From: an uncultured Clostridia bacterium
GTDB lineage: Bacteria; Bacillota; Clostridia; Christensenellales; Borkfalkiaceae
Reading direction: 5' to 3'
DNA length: 38,818 nt
Assembly: GCA_958419945.1 (NCBI GenBank)
Contig: CATZIC010000011.1
Location: forward strand, 1-38,818
In this document: in pieces, positions 1 to 6,831 of the stretch
How the letters are laid out: the number at the start of each line of letters is the position of its first letter
Position numbering within the stretch: position 1 is the first letter of the stretch
Position numbers and translations under genes: made by a program
The notes under the pieces: model-generated
The model's database searches: none
What the model was told of the DNA's origin: nothing
What the model saw: only the letters and a program-made list of their open reading frames with translations

Positions 1-1
1 G

Positions 2-331
2 GGGTTTTGCGAGGTCGATGACGACAAAGTTCTACTGCTTAAATCTATGGGTGCAAACAAAGGAAAAATCTTCATACACCTTGTAATGCCGTATAGCGTG
101 CCTACCCTTGTTTCCACGCTGAAAATCAATGTCGGAATGAGTTGGATAGGCTCGATTATGGGCGAATATCTAGTTTCAAGACAAGGTATAGGCTACCTTA
201 TAGTGTACGGCGGGCAGGTGTTTAAACTTGACCTTGTAATGACGGGAACGGTAATTTTGTGCCTTTTGGCGGCGCTTATGTACCTTACCGTCGCACTTTT
301 CGAAAGAAAAATATCTCGACGGCAAAAATAA
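2..331 (+). CDS. ABC transporter permease, 3' fragment (nitrate/sulfonate/taurine type)
   Basis: This is the C-terminal end of a binding-protein-dependent permease, a membrane subunit that moves a small solute inward using a partner ATPase. The reading frame is open from the first bases of the window, so the start lies upstream; the internal Met at 47 is not the start. What remains shows the EAA-type cytoplasmic loop that contacts the ATPase (LLLKSMGANKGKIF followed by MPYSVP), then hydrophobic segments and a basic tail ending SRRQK. The loop and the IGYLI segment resemble SsuC/TauC/ThiX-like permeases, but the substrate cannot be told from this fragment. Its last 47 bases overlap the 3' end of the convergent YkvI-like gene. 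Confidence 0.8.
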   Translation, partial: GFCEVDDDKVLLLKSMGANKGKIFIHLVMPYSVPTLVSTLKINVGMSWIGSIMGEYLVSRQGIGYLIVYGGQVFKLDLVMTGTVILCLLAALMYLTVALFERKISRRQK

Positions 332-1256
332 GGATTACCACAAAACCTATTCCTCCGATTACGGGATAGACTTTAGAAACTATGTTGTAAAAACCGATTT
401 TGGAAAAAAGTACGGCTGAAAGTGTCAAAATCACCCTGCCGACGTTCCCCCACAGCCCGTCCGAAAAATAATTAAATAGCGGATAATGTGCACTAAGTAG
501 CGTAGTAAGAATGCCAAAATAAAGCACAAAAACGTAAATTACGTACAAAATCTTGCTATATGATAAAATTTTCAGGACGGGCATATCGCTTTGCGTCACC
601 GACTTATCGCACCCCGAAACGCAAGTAAACAGCCCGAAAATAAGCAATGCCAACACCAAAGAAGAAATTAAGGAAGATACAAGGCAGACAGAAGTTTTTT
701 CCTTCCTTCCAAGCGTAATAAGTACAGGCACAGCCAAAAAAAGATTAAGACCGCTATAAGATGCAATCTTAAACGGCTTTATCGTCCCCGTGGGCACGAT
801 TACCTTATCGGAAGGTATAAAAAGCATAAAAACGATTACGAAAATAATTATCGGAACCAAAAACGTGTTTACCGTTTTAAGGCTTTTTGTTCCGCCAAAC
901 ATAACAATATTTGAAATAATTATTGTAATTATGGAAAATATCGGAAAGGTTTTCGACCACGGGAATATGAGCGTAAACAAGGAATCTATCGCAGATAGCA
1001 TTCCGCACATAATAACGAAGTTACCCAAAAATAAAAAGATTTTGGAAAACTTATAAATCTTTGACTGTTTTTCAAGATCGAATTTTAAAAGAAAAAATGT
1101 GATAAGGAAAAACACTACGAAAATAATTACGGTGCTTATGATTATATCCTGCCCGTAAAAGAATTCGTAAATTTCCTTACCGCTTAAAAAGCCGGCACCT
1201 AAAACCGTGCCAATAATCACAAATGAAATTTTTAAAGTTTTTATAAGAAAGTTCAC
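285..1256 (-). CDS. YkvI-like integral membrane protein
   Basis: A 323-residue, very hydrophobic protein with about ten predicted membrane helices and a short basic C-terminus. The N-terminal GTVLGAGFLSGKEIYEFF segment matches the pattern of the YkvI family, which belongs to the LeuT/APC-type transporter superfamily; a broken first helix with Gly-rich residues is typical of that fold. The substrate is unknown. The start is GTG at 1256; an in-frame stop a few codons upstream leaves no other choice, and no Shine-Dalgarno sequence precedes it. A TATAAT box (minus strand, 1268-1273) lies so close to the start that the mRNA may be nearly leaderless. The gene is convergent with, and overlaps, the ABC permease end. 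Confidence 0.72.
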   Translation of the reverse strand: MNFLIKTLKISFVIIGTVLGAGFLSGKEIYEFFYGQDIIISTVIIFVVFFLITFFLLKFDLEKQSKIYKFSKIFLFLGNFVIMCGMLSAIDSLFTLIFPWSKTFPIFSIITIIISNIVMFGGTKSLKTVNTFLVPIIIFVIVFMLFIPSDKVIVPTGTIKPFKIASYSGLNLFLAVPVLITLGRKEKTSVCLVSSLISSLVLALLIFGLFTCVSGCDKSVTQSDMPVLKILSYSKILYVIYVFVLYFGILTTLLSAHYPLFNYFSDGLWGNVGRVILTLSAVLFSKIGFYNIVSKVYPVIGGIGFVVILIFAVEIFFFRKVRR

Positions 1257-1383
1257 GATACTATCTTATTATATCTTTACCGTTTTAGAACGAAGAAAAG
1301 TCTTTATATTCATCATAATAATTTTGATTTTTATTGATTTTATCGGCAATTTTTAAAATTATTACGAAAGGCATAATTAGTTT

Positions 1384-1411
1384 TTGAGAACGATTATCAT
1401 AGTCCTATCAT
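1384..1411 (+). promoter_or_regulatory. Promoter of the ferritin-like gene
   Basis: TTGAGA (1384-1389), a 16-base spacer and TATCAT (1406-1411) form a plausible sigma-A promoter directly before the plus-strand gene starting at 1435. The Fur-like box at 1385-1399 sits over its -35 element and spacer, as expected of a repressor site. Predicted by eye from spacing and consensus only. Confidence 0.45.
1385..1399 (+). promoter_or_regulatory. Fur-type operator (7-1-7 inverted repeat)
   Basis: TGAGAACGATTATCA matches the Firmicutes Fur 7-1-7 consensus TGATAATNATTATCA at 12 of 14 defined positions: the right half-site is perfect and the left is 5 of 7. It overlaps the predicted promoter of a ferritin-like gene. 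PerR and Zur boxes share a similar core, so the regulator could be any member of the Fur family. Confidence 0.5.
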
Positions 1412-1428
1412 AAAATAAATTGATAGGA
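1403..1428 (+). repeat. 8-bp perfect inverted repeat over the -10 and ribosome binding site
   Basis: TCCTATCA (1403-1410) and TGATAGGA (1421-1428) are exact reverse complements separated by ten A/T bases. The right arm contains the ribosome binding site AGGA for the ATG at 1435; the left arm contains the candidate -10 box. It could be a DNA operator, or an RNA hairpin hiding the ribosome binding site if transcription starts further upstream. Confidence 0.5.
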
Positions 1429-1434
1429 AACTTT

Positions 1435-2637
1435 ATGAATCCCTTTTTAAAAATACCGCTGAAATTAGAAAGCCTTTACGACGATTGGAAAATCTTGTAT
1501 CCAAAAAAATACGATAAGTTTACCACTGAAACAGAAACAAAACTAAACCTTTTAATGGTTACGAAAACCTCTAAGTTAGCCTTTGACTACGTAAGAAACT
1601 TTATTAGTAAACTACAAAACTACAAGCTAAAAAAGGTAATTTCTGAGATACTCGTTATTGAAAACGAAAGGCTTTTAAAGTTAAAACTTTTAAGACCTTC
1701 CGAGGAAAGCCCTCTTGAGACAGCGCTTTACTTAGAAGATCTTCAAGTTATACTTCAAACGGAATTAGCCATTCGTGAAACTGATAAACGATTAAAAGAC
1801 ACTTTTGATTTTATTCTTTTGGATGACTGTGATAATCTGTATGTAACGGCTAATTTGTACGATATTACAAAAGGTGTTTCCCCTGCCGATTTAATTTCGA
1901 GAAATGCGGAAATTAGCCCGTCAAGGCCCACGTACTTACAGCACCGCCACCCAGAAGATTATATCAGTCGTTTCCACCCAAAACACTTAACTAAGGAAAG
2001 TATACTAAACTGTTTGATTATGATTGCCGTAAAAAGGGGCGTAATCGATTGTTATACTGAATCTTTGCCAAGCCTTCCGAACGACCTTTCGAGAAAGTTT
2101 TTACAGGAAATAACCTTGATAAAGGTCGGACACCTTTGTTTATATGAAAGTTTTCTTCCGCTTGATGGTAGTGTTTTAAAGAATTTAATTTACCTTGAAT
2201 ACCTTAACGCATACATGTTCTGGTCTTGCGGCAGGTTTGAAAAATCCGAGTATTTAAGAAAACTTTTTGAAAACTTTTTTGACGAAAGCGTTTCAATATT
2301 AAGGGTATTTACAAAACTACTCAAGCAAAAACGCAATCTGAATTGGTTTGACGTAATAAATGACGGAGAGTTTCCTCCTCCCCTTAGGCTTAAAGAAAAT
2401 ATTTCGCATATAAGAAAATTAAAAGCTGAAAAAACAGATATTAATTTACTAAACGGCGAATTTATAAGCAGTAAAAATCTTCCTTATAACGCTAATTTTT
2501 ACAAATTTCAAAATTTGCGTAATAGGAATTTTGAAGATTGTCCATCGCAAAAAGTAATTAAATCGCACAGGTTGACTTACGGCAGCGACTACCGCTATGA
2601 AGTAGCGCCTAACCCAATAGAACTTCACACAAAATAA
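1435..2637 (+). CDS. Ferritin-like family protein of unknown function
   Basis: A soluble, mostly helical protein of about 400 residues. I do not recognise a named function. The central part (LETALYLEDLQVILQTE, then a DTFDFILLDD helix, then PTYLQHRHPEDY, then ITLIKVGHLCLYES) resembles a clostridial family I associate with a ferritin-like di-iron fold, where Glu and His in such helices bind metal. In the last helix the residues before the His read IKV rather than the acidic pair expected of a metal site, so binding may be altered or lost. ATG 1435 is preferred over the upstream TTG (1420) because AGGA lies six bases before it. The gene stands alone on the plus strand, has a Fur-like box in its promoter, and ends in a strong terminator. 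The fold call is tentative. Confidence 0.5.
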   Translation: MNPFLKIPLKLESLYDDWKILYPKKYDKFTTETETKLNLLMVTKTSKLAFDYVRNFISKLQNYKLKKVISEILVIENERLLKLKLLRPSEESPLETALYLEDLQVILQTELAIRETDKRLKDTFDFILLDDCDNLYVTANLYDITKGVSPADLISRNAEISPSRPTYLQHRHPEDYISRFHPKHLTKESILNCLIMIAVKRGVIDCYTESLPSLPNDLSRKFLQEITLIKVGHLCLYESFLPLDGSVLKNLIYLEYLNAYMFWSCGRFEKSEYLRKLFENFFDESVSILRVFTKLLKQKRNLNWFDVINDGEFPPPLRLKENISHIRKLKAEKTDINLLNGEFISSKNLPYNANFYKFQNLRNRNFEDCPSQKVIKSHRLTYGSDYRYEVAPNPIELHTK

Positions 2638-2640
2638 AAT

Positions 2641-2670
2641 AAGCCTTTGCGGCTCTCGCAAAGGCTTTTA
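2641..2670 (+). terminator. Intrinsic terminator, probably bidirectional
   Basis: AAGCCTTTGC (2641-2650) pairs with GCAAAGGCTT (2658-2667) across a 7-base loop, followed by T-rich sequence on the plus strand. It lies between two convergent genes (stops at 2637 and 2674) and could end transcription from both sides. Confidence 0.8.
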
Positions 2671-2673
2671 ACT

Positions 2674-3852
2674 TTATATAAAAGATTTTTCGATTTTGAT
2701 AACTGCGTAAGTGTTTTCGAAATTTTCGCCTATCAGTTTTTCGAGTTCGGCTTTTACAGCCTCGTCGCTCATCTTTAAGTCGTGCGGAACAACCGCATCG
2801 AAAATAAAGTTTGTGTGAGTAGGCCCTTCCACCATTCTGAAATCGTGCACGGTGATACGCTCGTCAACCTGTTTTACAACTTTGGCAACCTTAATGCGGA
2901 ATTCCGTAACTCTTTCGTCGCTGGTACAAATGGGGTCGAGGTGGATAATCGAAACGCAACCTAGTTTTTTATCAAGTTCGGACATAGCGTTATCAATAAC
3001 GTCGTGAAGATGGAAAATGTTTTCCTCGCCGGAAACTTCGGCGTGAAGGGAAATCATGAATCTTCCGGGACCGTAATCGTGCACAACAAGGTCGTGCACA
3101 CCCAAAATTTCATTATGACTCAGAACGATTGAGTAAATTTGATTTACCAATTCTTTATCAGGTCTTTTTCCAAGCAAATCGCCGATAGTTTCTTTAACGG
3201 CGGAAATCCCCGCATAGGTAATGAACACTGAAACGAGCGCACCGCACCATCCGTCGAGGTTTAATCCCGTAAATTTGTAGATAATCGCACACGCTAAGAC
3301 CAGAGAAGTACTTATAACGTCCATAAGACTGTCGGTACCGACTGCCTTCATGGTCTGCGAATTTATCTTTTTGCCGTAATGCATGTTGTAAAAAATCATA
3401 TAAATCTTAACTAAAATTGTAAGACCGATTATTACGATTGCGGTTACGTTTGAATAAGCGCTTGCGTCCGGCGTTATACCTTCGACAAGAATTTTAATTG
3501 AATCACGCAAAGTGGTTATACCCACGATTACTATAATAATCGCTATAACAAGCCCCGCTATGTACTCGATTCTGCCGTGTCCGAAAGGTCTGTCGTCGGA
3601 AGCCTTTTTGCCCGCAAATTTGAAGCCGAAAAGGGATAGAAGCGACGAACCTGCGTCGGACAAGTTGTTGTACGAGTCCGCCATAATTGATATCGAGCCC
3701 GTTATAATACCTACGACAAGTTTTACGGCAAACAAAATAACGTTTAGCACTATTCCCAGAATGCTGCAAAGCATCCCGTATGCCCTTCTTGTTGTCGGAT
3801 TTTCATAATCCTTTCTGTTTTTTATAAATAATTTGGAAAGTAAAGTTACCAT
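2674..3852 (-). CDS. Cation diffusion facilitator (CDF) family metal transporter
   Basis: A proton-coupled exporter of divalent metal from the cytoplasm. Hydrophobic helices fill the first ~220 residues and a cytoplasmic ferredoxin-like C-terminal domain follows (HDLVVHDYGPGRF; HDFRMVEGPTH). The transport site is visible in TM2 as NNLSD and in TM5 as DSLMD, an N/D-xxx-D plus DxxxD arrangement that leans towards the Mn-type branch rather than classical Zn exporters; specificity is an inference. The FGHGRIEY motif after TM2 is typical. The ATG at 3852 lies ten bases after AGGA; a TTG at 3858 is a possible alternative start with shorter spacing. The gene lies downstream of pgi and may be cotranscribed with it. 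Confidence 0.85.
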   Translation of the reverse strand: MVTLLSKLFIKNRKDYENPTTRRAYGMLCSILGIVLNVILFAVKLVVGIITGSISIMADSYNNLSDAGSSLLSLFGFKFAGKKASDDRPFGHGRIEYIAGLVIAIIIVIVGITTLRDSIKILVEGITPDASAYSNVTAIVIIGLTILVKIYMIFYNMHYGKKINSQTMKAVGTDSLMDVISTSLVLACAIIYKFTGLNLDGWCGALVSVFITYAGISAVKETIGDLLGKRPDKELVNQIYSIVLSHNEILGVHDLVVHDYGPGRFMISLHAEVSGEENIFHLHDVIDNAMSELDKKLGCVSIIHLDPICTSDERVTEFRIKVAKVVKQVDERITVHDFRMVEGPTHTNFIFDAVVPHDLKMSDEAVKAELEKLIGENFENTYAVIKIEKSFI

Positions 3853-3926
3853 AATCAAAAATTCCTACGCAAATAATTTGACGAAGAATTCAGGTAGCGC
3901 AACCTACTTTGGTTACGCCTATCAAA

Positions 3927-5351
3927 TTAGCAGATAAATTCTTCCTTTTTCTTGGGTGCGTTTTCAAGCTCTTTACGTTTTTCTTCGTATCCTACCCTTC
4001 CGAACATTGCGTAAGTGGCGTTCTTGCCTTCTTCTACGCCGGGCTGGTTGTAGGTATCGATGCCGAACATTTCGCCGATATAAGCTGTTGCAAGTTCTAA
4101 CATAAACATAAACTCACCGATAGTAAATTCGTTTACTTCGGGCAAAACGATGGTGTTGTTAAGCCTTGATTTACGGCAGAGTGCGTATTCCGTAGCCTTC
4201 ATTTCGGTGGAAATGAGTTCGTTCATAGTGTGTCCGCAAAGGAAGTTGACGTTGGGGAATTCTTCGCAACCGTTAGGAATAACTACTTCACTACGATAAT
4301 TGTCTACCGCAACGAAGGTTACAACCTTATCGAAAGGTCCTTCGGTATATAATTGGACTTGGCTATGTTGGTCGGTTACGCCCAAAGATTTAACGGGAGT
4401 CTGTCCTGTAAAAGCGGGACTTCCGTCCTTTTTAACGGCTTTACCTAAACTTTCAGCCCAAAGTTGGCAATACCAATCCGCCATGTAACGTAAACCGTCG
4501 GAATACGGCATCATTACAGAGATATTTTTGCCTTTATTAAATGCGATGTATTGAAGAATCGCAAACGCCATTGCGGGATTCTTCTTGTAATCCGCCGTTG
4601 AACAAACTTTGTCCATATAAGCGGCGCCTTTAAGCATTGCTTTAATGTTGATACCTAAAACCGCAGCCGGCAAAAGCCCTACGGGGCAAAGTTCGGAAAA
4701 TCTTCCGCCTACGCCGTCGGGAATAAAGAATGTTTTTAATCCTTCCGCTTTAGCGATTTTGATCAAGTTTCCGCTGTTTTGCGAGGTAGTTGCGATCATA
4801 TGGTCTTTTGCATTATCACCGAACTTTTCTTTAAGCATATTCCAAATAATAAGGTATTGGGACATGGTTTCGCTTGTTGACCCGCTCTTTGTGATAACGT
4901 TGAACATGGTTTTTTCAGGTTCGATTACGTCGAAAAGTGCCGCCATTCTTTCGGGATCGACGTTATCTTCAACGTAAAATTTGGGGCCGCCACGCTTTTT
5001 ATCCTTTAAATCGTTGTAATGCAGGTGTTTTAATGCCTGAAAAACGGCTATGGGGCCGAGCGCGCTTCCGCCGATACCGAGAACCACGAAATATTTGAAA
5101 TTCTTTCTGACCGACTTTGCGGTATTTATAATATCTTCGACTACGTCGTTTTGGCTATATGGAAGTTCGCTCCAACCCATCATGCCGCTTCCACGATTAG
5201 CGTTAACCGTTTGGAAAGCCGATTTGCATAGGGAGGCGGAATTTTTAAGTTCTGCTAAGGTTATTCCTTCCCCGCCGATAAAATCGGCCATCATGTTGTT
5301 ATAGTCGAATCTTAAGCGTAAGTCTGCATTGGTTTTTCTTTGTGTTGCCAT
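3927..5351 (-). CDS. pgi: Glucose-6-phosphate isomerase
   Basis: Interconverts glucose 6-phosphate and fructose 6-phosphate in the cytoplasm (glycolysis, gluconeogenesis). At 474 residues it has the compact length usual in Firmicutes. Recognisable parts: the VLGIGGSALGP phosphate-binding loop near residue 90, ITKSGSTSETM in the SIS domain, GGRFSELCPVGLLPAA with the active-site Glu region, and QHSQVQLYTEGPFDK near the C-terminal active site. The start follows a good GAGAGGAT ribosome binding site. It begins four bases after the stop of the upstream TIM-barrel isomerase gene, so the two are almost certainly one operon. The acidic/Lys-rich tail KKKEEFIC is unremarkable. Confidence 0.97.
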   Translation of the reverse strand: MATQRKTNADLRLRFDYNNMMADFIGGEGITLAELKNSASLCKSAFQTVNANRGSGMMGWSELPYSQNDVVEDIINTAKSVRKNFKYFVVLGIGGSALGPIAVFQALKHLHYNDLKDKKRGGPKFYVEDNVDPERMAALFDVIEPEKTMFNVITKSGSTSETMSQYLIIWNMLKEKFGDNAKDHMIATTSQNSGNLIKIAKAEGLKTFFIPDGVGGRFSELCPVGLLPAAVLGINIKAMLKGAAYMDKVCSTADYKKNPAMAFAILQYIAFNKGKNISVMMPYSDGLRYMADWYCQLWAESLGKAVKKDGSPAFTGQTPVKSLGVTDQHSQVQLYTEGPFDKVVTFVAVDNYRSEVVIPNGCEEFPNVNFLCGHTMNELISTEMKATEYALCRKSRLNNTIVLPEVNEFTIGEFMFMLELATAYIGEMFGIDTYNQPGVEEGKNATYAMFGRVGYEEKRKELENAPKKKEEFIC

Positions 5352-5355
5352 TATA

Positions 5356-6141
5356 TTATCCTCTCTTTACTAAATTTCTTATATAATTAAGTGATTCAGC
5401 TAACTCGTCATAAGAGTTATAACTGTTATTATAAACTTCCAAAATTATTGCGCCCTTAAAGTTCACTTTATTAAGTTCGCCTATTAGTCTTTCAAAATCG
5501 AATAAGCCTTTCCCCGGTAAAAGGATTTTTCCGTTTTCGTCGTAGTCAGATATATGAACTGTTTCAAGCCTATCTGCCATTTCATTTAAATAATCTCGGT
5601 AATCATATCCGGACAGCCGTGCCTGCTTTATATCAAGACAAGCCTTAAGCTTCGGTGAAAACGGCTTAAGCTTTTCAAAATAGCCTGCGTGATTGTACAT
5701 TGCCCATTCAACGTTTTCCAAACAAACTCTCACGCCCAAGGCTTCCGCTTTATCAATAAGGATATTAAAATACTTTCCCGTATCCTCGTAATTATCGTAT
5801 CTCCCCGTTTTGATTCTTATCCGCCCGTGGAAGGTGTTATTTTTGGCGTTGAGAACTTTGCAAGAGTTTATAACGCTTTCAAAAGTTTTAATTGCGTCGT
5901 TATAGGAACGGGGATTGCTCGTAAATAATTGCGGTTCGTAATTCGTGTTTATAGTGTGTACGGAATGAACCTTTAAACCTCCTAAGCGAGATTTCAAAAG
6001 GTTTGCAAATTCAATGGTGTATTCGCAAAACGATTCCAAAAATATCTCGACGACCTCTGCGCCCATATTTTCGATTACAGGCAGGGCGTCCTCGTTAAAT
6101 TCTTTATTAAATAGTGATGCAGTTGAAATTCCAACGTTCAT
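5356..6141 (-). CDS. Sugar phosphate isomerase/epimerase (AP endonuclease 2-like TIM barrel)
   Basis: A 261-residue single-domain TIM barrel. The expected metal-ligand set for this family is present in order: Glu in VCLENVEWAMYN, Asp in KACLDIKQARLSG, His in LETVHISDYDENG and Glu in AIILEVYNNSY, which supports an isomerase or epimerase acting on a keto sugar or polyol. The exact substrate cannot be read from sequence; family members range from xylose isomerase-like enzymes to endonuclease IV. The ATG is preceded by TAGGAAAAATT. The stop lies four bases before pgi, so the enzyme may feed sugar phosphates into the same step of central metabolism. Confidence 0.82.
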   Translation of the reverse strand: MNVGISTASLFNKEFNEDALPVIENMGAEVVEIFLESFCEYTIEFANLLKSRLGGLKVHSVHTINTNYEPQLFTSNPRSYNDAIKTFESVINSCKVLNAKNNTFHGRIRIKTGRYDNYEDTGKYFNILIDKAEALGVRVCLENVEWAMYNHAGYFEKLKPFSPKLKACLDIKQARLSGYDYRDYLNEMADRLETVHISDYDENGKILLPGKGLFDFERLIGELNKVNFKGAIILEVYNNSYNSYDELAESLNYIRNLVKRG

Positions 6142-6208
6142 AATTTTTCCTAAAATCGCTTATTTAATGCTGCTTTTTGAAGATTATTACGTTTACAAAT
6201 CATACTTT

Positions 6209-6229
6209 GGGCTGTCCAAAGGACAGCCC
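6209..6229. repeat. Perfect 9-bp hairpin without a U tract
   Basis: GGGCTGTCC and GGACAGCCC flank a three-base AAA loop (a GC-rich, very stable stem) between the hpf stop and the TIM-barrel gene start. On neither strand is it followed by a run of T, so it is not a standard intrinsic terminator. It may be an RNA-stabilising 3' stem, a pause site, or a weak terminator for the clpC-hpf operon. Confidence 0.55.
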
Positions 6230-6267
6230 GCAATAAGGATTTATTTAGTTTAAATATTTTATCAAAT

Positions 6268-6792
6268 TTATTTTATAACGGGATCGATAAGCCCGATATT
6301 TCCGTCGTCACGCAAATACAAAACTTTAGTTTTGTCATTGTCTTTATCGAAAAATACGAAGAAACTATGTCCGGTAAGTTCGAATTCTTCAATAGCTTCG
6401 TCTAACGACATGGGAGAAAGTTCAAACTTTTTGGTCTTGACAAGTTTAAAGTCGTTATCTTCCTGCTCTTCATAAATTCTGTCTTTAGAATACGCTCCTT
6501 GACGAAGTTTCGATTCAAGTTTGGAACGGTATTTGTAAATCTGACGCTCGATTTTGGGAAGCACGATATCAATAGCGTCGTAAAAATTATCGCCTTTTGC
6601 TTCCGCACGAATAAAGGAACCCTTGTAGTTTATGGAAAGTTCCATTTTGCAATCACGCTTTTCGGCTTTTAAGTAAATTTTGCAAACGGAATCTTCTTCA
6701 AAATACTTATCTAAACGGGCAACTTTTTTCTCGATTATTTCGCTTAATTGGTCTTTGACCTGATAGTTTTTGGCAACAATTTCAATTTTCAT
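6268..6792 (-). CDS. hpf: Ribosome hibernation promoting factor, long form
   Basis: Binds the 30S subunit in slow growth or stress and pairs 70S ribosomes into inactive 100S dimers. The 174-residue protein has the long-form layout: N-terminal S30AE domain (residues 1-~100, starting MKIEIVAKNYQV), a charged linker, and the C-terminal dimerisation domain (about 120-174) with KKFELSPMSLDEAIEEFEL then GHSFFVFF. A GGAG ribosome binding site precedes the ATG. Only 39 bases separate it from the clpC stop and no terminator is visible there, so it is probably the last gene of the mcsA-mcsB-clpC-hpf transcript, joining ribosome storage to protein quality control. Confidence 0.96.
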   Translation of the reverse strand: MKIEIVAKNYQVKDQLSEIIEKKVARLDKYFEEDSVCKIYLKAEKRDCKMELSINYKGSFIRAEAKGDNFYDAIDIVLPKIERQIYKYRSKLESKLRQGAYSKDRIYEEQEDNDFKLVKTKKFELSPMSLDEAIEEFELTGHSFFVFFDKDNDKTKVLYLRDDGNIGLIDPVIK

Positions 6793-6831
6793 AATAAATC
6801 TCCTTTATAGTTTTATTGTGGTAAAAGTAAT

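Noticed and set aside
3891..3925. Imperfect dyad GGTAGCGCAACC/GGTTACGCCTATC after pgi
   Set aside because: Several mismatches and no T run on the minus strand; transcription may simply continue into the CDF gene.
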